Source: an uncultured Mailhella sp. (GTDB lineage Bacteria; Desulfobacterota; Desulfovibrionia; Desulfovibrionales; Desulfovibrionaceae). Taken from it: DNA of 39,672 nt. Below are positions 23,568-32,345 of the stretch, one piece after another (the first letter of the stretch is position 1; each line of letters opens with the position of its first letter). A model generated the notes under the pieces. That model had not been told where the DNA came from and ran no database searches. It saw nothing but the letters and a program-made list of their open reading frames with translations. The position numbers were made by a program, and so were the translations under genes. The DNA is taken from assembly GCA_944322695.1 (NCBI GenBank), contig CALUPQ010000084.1, positions 1 to 39,672 on the forward strand. The letters run 5' to 3'.

Positions 23568-24332
23568 TTAAGAAAGAAAGAAGCGATAGGCAAGGGTGGA
23601 AAGCAGGAGAGAAAGCGTCACATAGAGAAAATTTCTGACCATGCGCGTGCCTATGCGGATGGCAAGGCGTGTTCCGAGCTGATTGCCGAGAATGTTGGCC
23701 ACGGCGAGGGGAATGCCCAGACTGAAGAGGGTGACGCCGCCGGAGGTGAACACAGCAAAGGCTCCGGCGTTGGAGGCCAGGTTGAAGACCTTGGCCGTGG
23801 CCGAAGCCCGGACGAGCCCCATGTGCAGCAGAAGGTGCTGGGCGATGATGAAGAAGCTCCCCGTGCCCGGACCGAAGAAGCCGTCATAGCCGCCGATGAG
23901 AAAGCCCATCAGGATGACGCGAATCCAGAGGTGACGCTCGGGCAGTTCCCCTTCCGTGGAGACGAGCCTGCCGGAAAACAGAGAGATGACCATGCCCACG
24001 GGCAGCAGAAAGACGAGCAGTTTTCCCAGAAGGGCGCTGTCGATGTGCAGGGCGAGGGCCGAGCCTGCCATGCCGCCGGCAAAGGCCGAGATGAAGCCTG
24101 CCGGAGCGATGCGCAGCACGACGAGATGATTGCGTGCAAACGTCCACAGCGAGGTGAGGGAACCGAGCGTGCTGGCGAATTTTCCCGTGCCGAGGGCCAT
24201 GTGGGGCGGCACTCCGCACAGCAGCAGGGCGGGCGTGGAAATGAGCCCGCCGCCTCCGGCCACGGAGTCCACGAAACCGGCGAGAAAGAAGAACACGCAA
24301 AGAACGACAAGAACGGCAAGAGAGATGTCCAC
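23568..24332 (-). CDS. TauE/SafE family membrane transporter (sulfite/sulfonate exporter-like)
   Basis: 254 residues, GTG start at 24332 with AAGG upstream. About eight membrane segments. Family blocks: FLAGFVDSVAGGGGLISTPALL near the N-terminus, GTGKFASTLGSL, GGYDGFFGPGTGSFFI at mid-protein and NLASNAGAF in the third quarter, with GNQLGTRLA near the end. TauE/SafE proteins export sulfite, sulfoacetate or related anions; in a sulfite reducer this could guard against sulfite or organosulfonate accumulation. The substrate is not determined. Transcribed away from the AraC-type regulator gene at 24542, which may control it. Confidence 0.9.
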   Translation of the reverse strand: MDISLAVLVVLCVFFFLAGFVDSVAGGGGLISTPALLLCGVPPHMALGTGKFASTLGSLTSLWTFARNHLVVLRIAPAGFISAFAGGMAGSALALHIDSALLGKLLVFLLPVGMVISLFSGRLVSTEGELPERHLWIRVILMGFLIGGYDGFFGPGTGSFFIIAQHLLLHMGLVRASATAKVFNLASNAGAFAVFTSGGVTLFSLGIPLAVANILGNQLGTRLAIRIGTRMVRNFLYVTLSLLLSTLAYRFFLS

Positions 24333-24541
24333 GGCAGAAAGACCTTATTGGGTGTTGCGGAAACAGGCTCCTTTTAAACAAAAAAGCCTCGTTTGTCGAA
24401 ATGGACTTTTCGCAATGCCGGTGAGAGAATCAGGCAAGAAAAAGAGGAAATCGTATCTAGGGCATGACCGCTCTTCATGCATAGAATGAAGCTGTCTCAA
24501 GCGCCCGTCCGGGCGTCGGGAAGCCTTACAGGAGGTGTGTC

Positions 24542-25453
24542 ATGGAGGAATGGAAACGCATCAACGACGGTCTCAGGGAAAAGGTTCTGCGTCACATGCC
24601 CGAACCGGGGCTGAAGGAAACCGCGGTCCCCGGGCTGTCCATGTCGCATCGTCTGGCGCACGACATTCTGGAGAGCAGCCTGTACAGGCCCTGCATAGGC
24701 ATCATGCTTCAGGGAAAGAAGAAGTCCATCATAGGCATGGAGGAATACGTTTACGGCGAGGGGCAGTGCCTGCTGGTGGGCGTGGACGTTCCCAGTTCCT
24801 TCTATGTGGTGGAGGGCACGAAGGAGGCGCCTTTCCTGTGCCTTTCCCTGGAAGTGGACAGGTTCATGTTCACCCGGCTGGCCGCCGAAGTGCCGCTTCC
24901 CGAAGGAAGTCCGGTGGAAGACTGCGTGCGCGGCGTGTCCGTGGCCGACGTGGACGTTTCGGTGCTGGACGCATTTTCCCGGCTCGTGGACCTTCTGGAC
25001 AGGCCAGAGCAGATACCGGTGCTCGGTCCCATGATTATAAGGGAAATCTATTACCGCATGCTCATAGGTCCGCAGGGCGCGTTTCTGCGCAGCTTTCACA
25101 CGCTGGGTTCGCAAAGCATGCAGATAGCCCAGGCGGTGACGTGGCTGCGCGACAACTACCGTTCGCCCCTTCAGGTGGAGGAGCTGGCCCGCAGGGTGAA
25201 CATGGCCACGTCCACGTTCCACCGGCGTTTCAAGGAAGTGACCAGCCTGAGTCCCCTGCAGTTTCACAAGAGGCTGCGCCTCATCGAGGCACAGCGGCTC
25301 ATGCTTTCCGAGCGCGTGGACGCGGCAAGCGCCGGTCTCGCCGTGGGCTATGAAAGCCCCACGCAGTTCAACCGGGAATACAAGCGTCTGTTCGGAGAGC
25401 CGCCCCACAGGAATATCACGAGGCTCAAGAGCGCCACCGTGGGCAGGACTTAG
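24542..25453 (+). CDS. AraC-family transcriptional regulator
   Basis: 303 residues; strong site AGGAGG at 24530-24535. The N-terminal AraC_N-type domain (about 20-170; SLYRPCIGIMLQGKKKSIIG, VVEGTKEAPFLCLSLEVD) resembles YqhC-like regulators. The C-terminal double HTH spans about 195-295: AVTWLRDNYRSPLQVEELAR, MATSTFHRRFKEVTSLSPLQF, QRLMLS and the second motif AVGYESPTQFNREYKRLFG. The ligand is unknown. It is divergent from the TauE/SafE gene and converges with gpsA, leaving 2 bp between their ends. Confidence 0.93.
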   Translation: MEEWKRINDGLREKVLRHMPEPGLKETAVPGLSMSHRLAHDILESSLYRPCIGIMLQGKKKSIIGMEEYVYGEGQCLLVGVDVPSSFYVVEGTKEAPFLCLSLEVDRFMFTRLAAEVPLPEGSPVEDCVRGVSVADVDVSVLDAFSRLVDLLDRPEQIPVLGPMIIREIYYRMLIGPQGAFLRSFHTLGSQSMQIAQAVTWLRDNYRSPLQVEELARRVNMATSTFHRRFKEVTSLSPLQFHKRLRLIEAQRLMLSERVDAASAGLAVGYESPTQFNREYKRLFGEPPHRNITRLKSATVGRT

Positions 25454-25455
25454 GC

Positions 25456-26457
25456 TTATTCTTCTTTCAAAGGGCGGTCCATGAGGTCCCGCACGGCCGT
25501 TTCCGGGCCGGTCCCCTCATACAGAATGCGGCACACCGCCTCGGTGACAGGCGCCTCGATGCCGAAGCGGGCGGCAAGCTGTCGCGCAGCGCCTGCTGTT
25601 TTGACGCCTTCCGCCACCATGCCGAGGGAGGAGACGATGGCCTCAAGGCTTTCCCCGCGGCCGAGGCGCTCGCCTACCTGCCTGTTGCGGGAAAGGCCGC
25701 CCGTGCAGGTGAGAACGAGGTCCCCCAGGCCGGAAAGCCCCATGAAGGTAAGAGGCCTTGCTCCCATGGCAACGCCCAGCCGGCTCAGTTCCGCAAGCCC
25801 CCGCGTGATGAGTGCCGCGCTGGCGTTGGAGCCGAAGCCGAGCCCCGTGCAGACGCCGGCGGCAATGGCCATGACGTTTTTGAGCGCTCCGCCTGTTTCC
25901 ACGCCGGTCACGTCCGTGCTGGAATAGCAGCGGAAGAAGGGCGTGGAGAAAAGGCTGCGCAGCATTGCGCCGAGAGTTTCGTCCCGACAGCCGAGCACCA
26001 CGGCGGTGGGCTGGGCGTCCATGACTTCCGCGGCGAAGGACGGGCCGGAGAGCACGGCGTATCGCGCGGCCAGCTCCGGCAGTTCTTCCTGCAGCACGCG
26101 GCTCATGGTCAGGCAGGAGCCGTTTTCCAGTCCCTTGGATGCGTTGACGATGACGGTTTCCGGGGAAAGGAACGCCCCGGCGCTTTTCAGCCAGCTTCTT
26201 TGATGCTGGCAGGGAACGGCAAGCACCACCACGTCGCATGCCTGCAGAGCCTGCAGGTCCGTGGTTGCCGTCACTTTCGGATGAAGGGCCTTTCCGGGAA
26301 GATAGCGGGGGTTTTCATGCCGCTCGTTGACGGCCCGGGCCACGGTTTCATCGCGGAGAACAAGCGTGGTTTCATGACCGGCCGCGGCCAGCACATGCGA
26401 GAGGGCCGTGCCCCAGCTTCCGCCTCCGGCTACGGCGGTACGAAGAGATGTCGTCAT
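25456..26457 (-). CDS. gpsA: Glycerol-3-phosphate dehydrogenase [NAD(P)+]
   Basis: 333 residues, AAGGAG upstream of the ATG. Reduces dihydroxyacetone phosphate to sn-glycerol 3-phosphate for phospholipid synthesis. NAD-binding motif GGGSWGTALSHVLA near residues 11-24, then VLAVPCQHQR, NASKGLENGS, LSGPSFAAEV, the catalytic-lysine region TGGALKNVMAIAAG, and the substrate block FGSNASAALITRGL with GLSGLGDLVLTCTG. Length is typical. Confidence 0.96.
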   Translation of the reverse strand: MTTSLRTAVAGGGSWGTALSHVLAAAGHETTLVLRDETVARAVNERHENPRYLPGKALHPKVTATTDLQALQACDVVVLAVPCQHQRSWLKSAGAFLSPETVIVNASKGLENGSCLTMSRVLQEELPELAARYAVLSGPSFAAEVMDAQPTAVVLGCRDETLGAMLRSLFSTPFFRCYSSTDVTGVETGGALKNVMAIAAGVCTGLGFGSNASAALITRGLAELSRLGVAMGARPLTFMGLSGLGDLVLTCTGGLSRNRQVGERLGRGESLEAIVSSLGMVAEGVKTAGAARQLAARFGIEAPVTEAVCRILYEGTGPETAVRDLMDRPLKEE

Positions 26458-26513
26458 ACGGGCTCCTTGTTCCCGCTCACTATGGCGTAGAAGTATGAAG
26501 GGAGCATGGCAAT

Positions 26514-26546
26514 AAAAAAGGAAGTTCCGGAGGAACTTCCTTTTTT
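26514..26546. terminator. Terminator downstream of cysE (bidirectional form)
   Basis: AAAAAAGGAAGTTCC (26514-26528) pairs with GGAACTTCCTTTTTT (26532-26546) around a 3-nt loop. It can act on both strands; here it ends the cysK-cysE transcript on the minus strand. Confidence 0.93.
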
Positions 26547-26558
26547 ATGGATTCAGGG

Positions 26559-27524
26559 TCAGTCTTTTTCTTTTTTGCCCGTGAGGGCTTCGCCGGTTCT
26601 GGCCTTGGGACCGCTCTGGACGATGCGGCTGCCTTCGGGCACGCTGTGGGTGAGCCACACGTTGCCGCCGATGACGGAGCCCTTGCCTATGGTGATGCGG
26701 CCGAGGATGGAAGCGCCCGCGTACACCGTGACATTATCTTCCAGAATGGGGTGACGGGGAATGCCCTTCACCAGCGTGCCGTCGGCGTTCTTGGAGAAGG
26801 AAAGCGCGCCGAGGGTAACGCCCTGGTACAGACGGCAGCCCTTGCCTATGATGCACGTTTCGCCGATGACCACGCCGGTGCCGTGGTCGATGAAGAAGTT
26901 TTCACCAATCTGCGCGCCGGGGTGGATGTCGATGCCCGTGCGGGAGTGGGCCATTTCCGCAATGATGCGCGGAATGATGGGCACGTGCAGGGCGTAGAGC
27001 TCGTGGGCGATGCGGTGATGAATCATGGTGAGCATGGAAGGATAGCAGAAGATGGTTTCCCCGGGACTTGTGGCCGCGGGGTCGCCCTCGTAGGCGGCGC
27101 GGGCGTCTTCCGTCAGCATGTCGCGTATGGCGGGGATGCGCTGCATGAACTTCATGGCCATTTCCTTCGAGGCCACGTCGCAGCCGCGGCAGTCGTTCAC
27201 GTAGTCGGCGCAGGCAAAGCAGCCGCCGCGCCGAATCTGCTCGCTGAGCAGGCGGAAGATGGAATCGAGGTTGGCGGCGAGATGATAGCGCAGCGACTCG
27301 CGGTGCACCTGAGAAGGACCGAAGTAGCCGGGGAAGAGTACGGCCTTGAGCCGCTCCATCATTTCCTTGAGCACTTCCTGAGAGGGCAGAGGCGTGGAGC
27401 AGTCCTTGGAGTTGAGCACGGTGGACAGGGATTCCGGACGGCACAGGGCGTCGGTCACCTCGTCGAGTTCACGCATGCGGGAGATGGCAAGTTCCTTGTC
27501 GGGTGCGGGGCAGCAGGAGTTCAT
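26559..27524 (-). CDS. cysE: Serine O-acetyltransferase with N-terminal cysteine motif
   Basis: 321 residues from the ATG at 27524, with AAGGA about 8 nt upstream; longer frames overlap cysK. Converts L-serine and acetyl-CoA to O-acetylserine. The left-handed beta-helix is clear: DIHPGAQIGENFFIDHGTGV, VIGETCIIGKGCRLYQGVTLGA, and GIPRHPILEDNVTVYAGASILG. The longer N-terminal half resembles EpsC-type enzymes of Desulfovibrio. Unusual: C102, C105, C112 and C115 form CX2CX6CX2C in GGCFACADYVNDCRGC, a candidate metal or cluster site. Lies 4 bp after the cysK stop. Confidence 0.94.
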   Translation of the reverse strand: MNSCCPAPDKELAISRMRELDEVTDALCRPESLSTVLNSKDCSTPLPSQEVLKEMMERLKAVLFPGYFGPSQVHRESLRYHLAANLDSIFRLLSEQIRRGGCFACADYVNDCRGCDVASKEMAMKFMQRIPAIRDMLTEDARAAYEGDPAATSPGETIFCYPSMLTMIHHRIAHELYALHVPIIPRIIAEMAHSRTGIDIHPGAQIGENFFIDHGTGVVIGETCIIGKGCRLYQGVTLGALSFSKNADGTLVKGIPRHPILEDNVTVYAGASILGRITIGKGSVIGGNVWLTHSVPEGSRIVQSGPKARTGEALTGKKEKD

Positions 27525-27528
27525 GGGC

Positions 27529-28452
27529 TCAGTCCTTGGAGAAGAGGGGAGTGGAAAGATAGCGTTCGCCGGTGTCCGGCGCGATGGTGACGATGTGTTT
27601 GCCTGCAAATTCGGGACGCATGGCAAGCTTCATGGCGGCGCACACGTTGGCGCCTGAGGAGATGCCGCAGCTCAGGGATTCCTCGCGCATGAGCATGCGG
27701 GCCGTTTCCATGGCTTCTTCGGTGCTTACGGTGATGATTTCGTCGATGACGGCGCGGTCGAACACCGCGGGCACGAAGTTGGCGCCGATGCCCTGTATGC
27801 CGTGCGCTCCTGCGCGTCCTTCGGAGAGCACCGGGGATTCGGCGGGCTCCACGGCCGCACAGAAGACGGAGGCGTCGGCCTCCTTCAGGCGGCGGCTTAC
27901 GCCGATGACCGTGGCGCCAGACCCCACCCCGGCCACAAAGGCGCAGGGGGAGAAGCCTTCCTTGCGGCAGTCTTCAAGAATTTCCACGCCCGTGGTCTCG
28001 TAGTGCACACGAGGCCCCACGGGGTTGCTGAACTGGTTGGGACGGAAGGCTCCGGGAAGGGTGGAGAGAAGTTCGTCCACCTTGTCCTGTGAGCCCTGCA
28101 TGCCTTTTTCCGCAGGTGTGAGCACCACTTCGGCGCCCATGGCTCGAAGCAGGGCCACGCGCTCGCGGCTTGCCGAGGAAGGCATGGTGAGAATGAGCCG
28201 CAGGCCCGTTTTTCTGCACGCCACGGCAAGTCCGATGCCGAGGTTGCCGCTGGTGGCCTCCACCACGGTTCCGCCGGGCGCGAGAATCCCTTCCTGCATG
28301 GCGGCCTTCAGATAGCCGAATGCCGCTCTGTCCTTGATGGAACCGCCGGGGTTGCGGGCTTCGTATTTGACGTGGATGTCGGCGGGAAGGCCGGCGGAAA
28401 CATGGTCCAGGAATACAAGGGGCGTGTGCCCTATGGTATCGAGAATATTCAT
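27529..28452 (-). CDS. cysK: Cysteine synthase (O-acetylserine sulfhydrylase)
   Basis: 307 residues from the ATG at 28452 with GAGGGAC upstream; a TTG four codons earlier is less likely. PLP enzyme that makes L-cysteine from O-acetylserine and sulfide. PLP lysine K40 lies in NPGGSIKDRA; the substrate loop TSGNLG at 67-72 differs from the usual TSGNTG in having leucine; GVGSGATVIGVSRRLKE is the phosphate-binding loop (usually GTGGT). These differences leave CysM-like or other sulfhydrylase specificity possible, but the pairing with cysE supports cysK. Confidence 0.9.
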   Translation of the reverse strand: MNILDTIGHTPLVFLDHVSAGLPADIHVKYEARNPGGSIKDRAAFGYLKAAMQEGILAPGGTVVEATSGNLGIGLAVACRKTGLRLILTMPSSASRERVALLRAMGAEVVLTPAEKGMQGSQDKVDELLSTLPGAFRPNQFSNPVGPRVHYETTGVEILEDCRKEGFSPCAFVAGVGSGATVIGVSRRLKEADASVFCAAVEPAESPVLSEGRAGAHGIQGIGANFVPAVFDRAVIDEIITVSTEEAMETARMLMREESLSCGISSGANVCAAMKLAMRPEFAGKHIVTIAPDTGERYLSTPLFSKD

Positions 28453-28460
28453 GGAGTCCC

Positions 28461-28754
28461 TCAATGGTCGGAGGAAGGGGGCATGTCGTCCTTGGTGAAC
28501 ATGCGCCAGAGCACGGAAGTCTCCCCGTCTTTTTCACGCTTTTCCGGCGTGACGTACAGGATGGGTTCATCCTTCCACAGGTAGGTCATGCTGTTGTCCG
28601 GAGCAATGTGACAGGCCATGTTGGCTGCGATTTCTTCCGGGGCCAGCTTGCGGGGGTTCACTCCCATTTCCTCAAGCTGTTCGCGCAGAAGTTCCTCCAC
28701 GCGGGCGGCTACCTGCAGGTTCGGTTTCGGGGCGTCTTCACGGGGGTCTGACAT
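28461..28754 (-). CDS. Small conserved-looking protein heading the cysK-cysE operon, function unknown
   Basis: 97 residues from the ATG at 28754 (site GAGG). I do not recognise a family. The sequence is soluble and acidic, with a helical N-terminal half (VAARVEELLREQLEEMGVNPRKLAPEEIAANMACHI) and a YLWKDEPILYVTPEKREK segment. It is 8 bp upstream of cysK and preceded by a clear promoter, so it is transcribed first in the cysteine synthesis operon. Confidence 0.8.
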   Translation of the reverse strand: MSDPREDAPKPNLQVAARVEELLREQLEEMGVNPRKLAPEEIAANMACHIAPDNSMTYLWKDEPILYVTPEKREKDGETSVLWRMFTKDDMPPSSDH

Positions 28755-28799
28755 GATGTCCTCACATGGCAATGGTGTGACCTCTGGGGTCTGCTTTTA

Positions 28800-28827
28800 T
28801 ACATAATCGTTTACACAGACTTGGCAA
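28800..28827 (-). promoter_or_regulatory. Promoter of the unknown gene-cysK-cysE operon
   Basis: On the minus strand TTGCCA (28827-28822), 16-bp spacer, TATGTA (28805-28800), about 45 bp before the start codon. Confidence 0.65.
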
Positions 28828-29414
28828 GTCCGCGGCGGGAGGGAAACGTGTCTTGCCCTTGTACGGAGGAGGGGCGCCCCGTGGATATCCGGGCCTTCAG
28901 GATGGAGGCGTGGGAAATGATGTCAGTCATGATGGATGCGGAAATCCCCCGTGTCCAGGGAATGGAGGGGTATCTTCCCGGGCAGTGCGCCTGTTTCTGC
29001 AATTTCCGCTTTACCTGTACCGGGAGAGGCATGGCAATAGGGGAACGGTACTGAAGGCATGGCATAAGACTCTTTCATAGTACAGCCGTGAAGGCGCAGC
29101 GACACGCAGGCCGGCAGGCGACTTCGGGTTCAGCCTTTTCTGCCGGAGCCGTATCGAACACTGCAGGCAGCTGAGAGATAGGAACGTTTTTCAGCGACGG
29201 CGTTGAGGGGGGCTGCGGGAGCAGACTCGGGCCGTCATGGAGCGGCTTCAGCCTGTGCGCAGCAGGCCGTGATGCGTGGCCGTTTTTGCCGTGACGAGGT
29301 AAGGCTTTTGAAAATAAGAGATACGGTGTATGCTGTCGGCGCTGGCCCCCTGGAGAATATGTCTTTCCCTGTCGGGACAGATTAATGGAGCCCATAAGGG
29401 CTGTGGGAGAAAAC
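28828..29414. other. Gene-less spacer upstream of the glycosyltransferase
   Basis: About 590 bp without a supported gene. A 57-codon frame (GTG 28881 to 29054) has a GGAGGAGG-like site but a methionine-rich, unrecognisable product. A weak promoter for the next gene may lie at 29308-29334 (TTGAAA, 15 bp, TATGCT). Confidence 0.4.
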
Positions 29415-30503
29415 ATGACAGAGCATACCGCACTTGTTCCGGTCTTTGAACGGGCCGTTCCCATCGTCTTTGGTGCCGATGAAGGATTTTTCATGCCGCT
29501 TGTCGTCTGCGTCCAGTCCATTGTGGAGAATGCTTCCGACGACGAATGCTACGACATCATTGTTCTCGCCAATAAGTTCAGTGAAAGATATACGGAGCTT
29601 CTTCTTTCGACGGCAAAAGGAAAGGCGAACATTTCCATCCGGGTGCATGATGTGGAGCCGTTCCTGAAAAGTTTCGACATGAGCAGGCTCAAGACCGGGC
29701 ACAGGCTTTCTCTGGCAGCCTATTACAGATTGTTCATCCCCGAGCTCATGAAGGATTACAGCAAGGCGCTGTACATCGACGGGGATACGGTTCTTCTTGA
29801 GGACATCGCCGGTCTCTACCATACCGATGTTTCGGAATATTATGCCGCCGTCGTCAAGGACTACAACATCATCCGCGACATGAGCATGAGTTTTCGGCGG
29901 CATGTTCAGCAGGTGCTTCAGATGGAGGATACCGGCGCGTATTTCAATTCGGGCGTGCTTGTGCTGAATCTGGATATGATTCGTCGGGACTTCTCTCTGC
30001 CGTTTTTCATGGAGCAGGCGGAGCTCAAGGGGACCAAGCATCACGACCAGGACGTGCTCAACAGTCTTTTCTACGGCAGAGTCCGGTATCTGTCGCCGAA
30101 ATATAACTCCATGTGGCAGAACAGGGAGTTGTACACTGCCGTGGAAGGCGGCGATGAGGCAGTACGGCACCCGGTCCTCGTGCATTATCCCGGCGGCGGC
30201 AAGCCGTGGCTGAAGGGAGGCGCCTTCCGAGAAGCCTCCCGGCATTTCTGGAAGTATGCCGTGAAATGCCCGTATGCGGAAGAAATCATGGAAGCATGCA
30301 GGCAGGATTGCGCCCGCAGCGTGGCGGGATATGCTGAGCAGAGGAAGCGTTATCTGTGGTATAAGCTGCTTTCTCTGCTGCTGTTCGGCAGAAAGCGCCG
30401 TCATTATGCGGAAAAGGTGCAGGCCATGCGCCGTTCTCTCGCGGAAACGGAAGCATTGATGAAGGGGGGCGAAGAAGCCATGCCGTGGAAGGCGGTATCT
30501 TAA
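29415..30503 (+). CDS. Family 8 glycosyltransferase
   Basis: 362 residues from the ATG at 29415 (GGGAG 6 nt upstream); an ATG at 29385 lacks a site. GT-A fold: VPIVFGADEGFFMPLVVCVQS near the N-terminus, DxD motif in ALYIDGDTVLLED (DGD 122-124), YFNSGVLVLNLD, KHHDQDVLNSLFYG and the HYPGGGKPW metal-binding histidine block. Such enzymes transfer glucose or galactose to lipopolysaccharide core or other surface glycans. A basic, helical C-terminal tail (after about 300) may bind membrane. No other surface-polysaccharide gene is near. Codons are less G+C-rich than in its neighbours, which hints at acquisition. Confidence 0.92.
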   Translation: MTEHTALVPVFERAVPIVFGADEGFFMPLVVCVQSIVENASDDECYDIIVLANKFSERYTELLLSTAKGKANISIRVHDVEPFLKSFDMSRLKTGHRLSLAAYYRLFIPELMKDYSKALYIDGDTVLLEDIAGLYHTDVSEYYAAVVKDYNIIRDMSMSFRRHVQQVLQMEDTGAYFNSGVLVLNLDMIRRDFSLPFFMEQAELKGTKHHDQDVLNSLFYGRVRYLSPKYNSMWQNRELYTAVEGGDEAVRHPVLVHYPGGGKPWLKGGAFREASRHFWKYAVKCPYAEEIMEACRQDCARSVAGYAEQRKRYLWYKLLSLLLFGRKRRHYAEKVQAMRRSLAETEALMKGGEEAMPWKAVS

Positions 30504-30568
30504 GTTTTTATCTCATCTCAGCCGACTTTGCTTTCCTGGTCTTCGGCTGGAAAGCCGGAATACGGACG

Positions 30569-30616
30569 AAAAAAGGCGGGAGCATCCTTTTTCGGGGATG
30601 CTCCCGCCTGTCTTTT
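30569..30616. terminator. Bidirectional terminator between glycosyltransferase and leuB
   Basis: GGCGGGAGCATCC (30575-30587) pairs with GGATGCTCCCGCC (30596-30608). The minus strand continues with six T (ending leuCDB) and the plus strand with TGTCTTTT. Confidence 0.92.
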
Positions 30617-30635
30617 ACCGAAGAGGCCGAGAGTC

Positions 30636-31709
30636 TCAGATTCTGTCGCAGACGGCCTTGCCCATGTCGGTGGTGGATACGGGAGTGATGCCGTTTTCGG
30701 CGATGTCGCCGGTGCGGATGCCCGCTTCGAGCACGGCCGTCACGGCGTTGTCGATGGCGGAGGCTTCCTTTTCAAGCCCGAAGCTGTAGCGCAGCATCAT
30801 GGACACGGACAGGATGGTGGCGAGCGGATTGGCGATGTTCTTGCCCGCAATGTCGGGAGCGGAGCCGTGGCTCGGTTCATAGAGACCGAAGGAGCCGTCG
30901 GCGAGGCTCGCGGAGGGCAGCATGCCGAGGGAGCCGGTAATCATGCTGGCTTCGTCGGACAGAATGTCGCCGAACATGTTGGAGGTGAGGATGACGTCGA
31001 ACTGGCCGGGACGGTACACGAGCTGCATGGCCGCGTTATCGACGTACATGTGGGAGACGGTCACTTCCGGATACTCGGCGCTCATTTCGTTGACGACCCT
31101 GCGCCACAGGCGGGAGGTTTCCAGCACGTTGGACTTGTCCACGCTCACGAGGTTCTTTTTGCGGGTCATGGCGGCGTTGAAGGCCACCTTGGCGATGCGG
31201 CGGATTTCCATTTCGCTGTAGCGTTCCACGTCGTAGGCTTCCTGACCGTACTTGCCATCTCTCCAGCCGTGTTCGCCGAAGTAGATGCCGCCGGTGAGTT
31301 CGCGCACGATGAGAAGGTCCATGCTGTCGCCGATGTTTTCATGCTTGATGGGGCAGGCGCCGCTCAGCGCCTTGTGCATGATGGCCGGGCGAAGGTTGGC
31401 GTAAAGGCCGAGGCCTTCGCGGATTTTGAGCAGGGCCTTTTCCGGGCGCTCGGGACCGGACAGGTTGTCCCACTTGGGGCCGCCCACCGCGCCGAGCAGC
31501 ACGGCGTCGTTCTTTTTGCAGATGTCCACGGTGTCTTCGGGGAAGCAGGTGCCCACGGCGTCGTAGGCCGCGCCGCCCATGAGCAGGTGCGTGAACACGA
31601 ATTCATGGCCGAACTTCTGTCCGACCTTTTCCAGAACTTTGGGGGCTTCGGTGACGATTTCCGGACCGATGCCGTCGCCGGGAATGACTGCGATGCGATA
31701 GGTTGCCAT
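30636..31709 (-). CDS. leuB: 3-isopropylmalate dehydrogenase
   Basis: 357 residues, AAAGGA upstream. Oxidises and decarboxylates 3-isopropylmalate to 2-oxoisocaproate in leucine synthesis. [14 protein letters not shown] at the N-terminus, [11 protein letters not shown], the [13 protein letters not shown] substrate block, [34 protein letters not shown] and [17 protein letters not shown] are diagnostic. Third gene after leuC and leuD, separated from leuD by an attenuator-like hairpin. Confidence 0.96.
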   Translation of the reverse strand: MATYRIAVIPGDGIGPEIVTEAPKVLEKVGQKFGHEFVFTHLLMGGAAYDAVGTCFPEDTVDICKKNDAVLLGAVGGPKWDNLSGPERPEKALLKIREGLGLYANLRPAIMHKALSGACPIKHENIGDSMDLLIVRELTGGIYFGEHGWRDGKYGQEAYDVERYSEMEIRRIAKVAFNAAMTRKKNLVSVDKSNVLETSRLWRRVVNEMSAEYPEVTVSHMYVDNAAMQLVYRPGQFDVILTSNMFGDILSDEASMITGSLGMLPSASLADGSFGLYEPSHGSAPDIAGKNIANPLATILSVSMMLRYSFGLEKEASAIDNAVTAVLEAGIRTGDIAENGITPVSTTDMGKAVCDRI

Positions 31710-31778
31710 GGTATGTCCTTTATGAAGGAAAAGGTTGTCGGAACGGCCGGATGTCCGGCTCTTCCGTGCGTTTTTTCG

Positions 31779-31817
31779 AAAAAAGGCGCTCCGGAGGCTT
31801 CCGTCCTCCCGGGCGCC
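31779..31817 (-). terminator. Partial terminator/attenuator between leuD and leuB
   Basis: On the minus strand GGCGCCCGGGAGG (31817-31805) pairs with CCTCCGGAGCGCC (31797-31785) with two mismatches, followed by six T. It lies inside the leu operon, so it probably lowers leuB transcription rather than ending it fully. Confidence 0.6.
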
Positions 31818-31832
31818 GGCTTTCTGAATGGT

Positions 31833-32345
31833 TCAGCTTTTGGCGCGCAGGGCGTCTATCTTGGCCTTCGAGTAGTTCACCAGACCGCCGCAGGCGATGA
31901 GGTTCTGCATGAAGGGCGGAAAAGGCTCGGCCTGAAAGGTTTGGCCCGTGGTTTCGTTGGTGATGACGCCGGTCTCGAAATCGACGCTCACCGTATCGCC
32001 TTCATGGATGTTTTCCGCCGCCTCGGGGCATTCCAGAATGGGCAGGCCGATGTTGAGGGCGTTGCGGAAGAAGATGCGGGCGAAGGTGGAGGCGATGACG
32101 CAGGAAATGCCCAGGTACTTGATGGACAGAGGCGCGTGTTCGCGGGAGGAGCCGCAGCCGAAGTTCTTGTGCGCCACCATGATGTCTCCGGGGCGGGCCT
32201 TCTTCACGAAATCGGGGTCTTCCGATTCCATGCAGTGGGAGGCCAGCTCCTTTGCGTCCGTGACGTTGAGGTACTTGCCGGGGAGAATGACGTCGGTATT
32301 GACGTCGTCGCCGAAAACGAAGGCTTTGCCGTGAGCGTTCTGCAT
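31833..32345 (-). CDS. leuD: 3-isopropylmalate dehydratase small subunit
   Basis: 170 residues. With LeuC it isomerises 2-isopropylmalate to 3-isopropylmalate. Short archaeal/anaerobe-type Leu[22 protein letters not shown], the substrate-binding [40 protein letters not shown]. Its ATG overlaps the leuC stop by one base (TGATG). Confidence 0.95.
   Translation of the reverse strand: MQNAHGKAFVFGDDVNTDVILPGKYLNVTDAKELASHCMESEDPDFVKKARPGDIMVAHKNFGCGSSREHAPLSIKYLGISCVIASTFARIFFRNALNIGLPILECPEAAENIHEGDTVSVDFETGVITNETTGQTFQAEPFPPFMQNLIACGGLVNYSKAKIDALRAKS

Noticed and set aside
28881..29054. 57-codon frame with GTG start and GGAGG-like site, containing CACFCNFRFTC
   Set aside because: Methionine-rich, no recognisable family, and no terminator or operon partner. 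Could be a small protein, but support is too thin to call.
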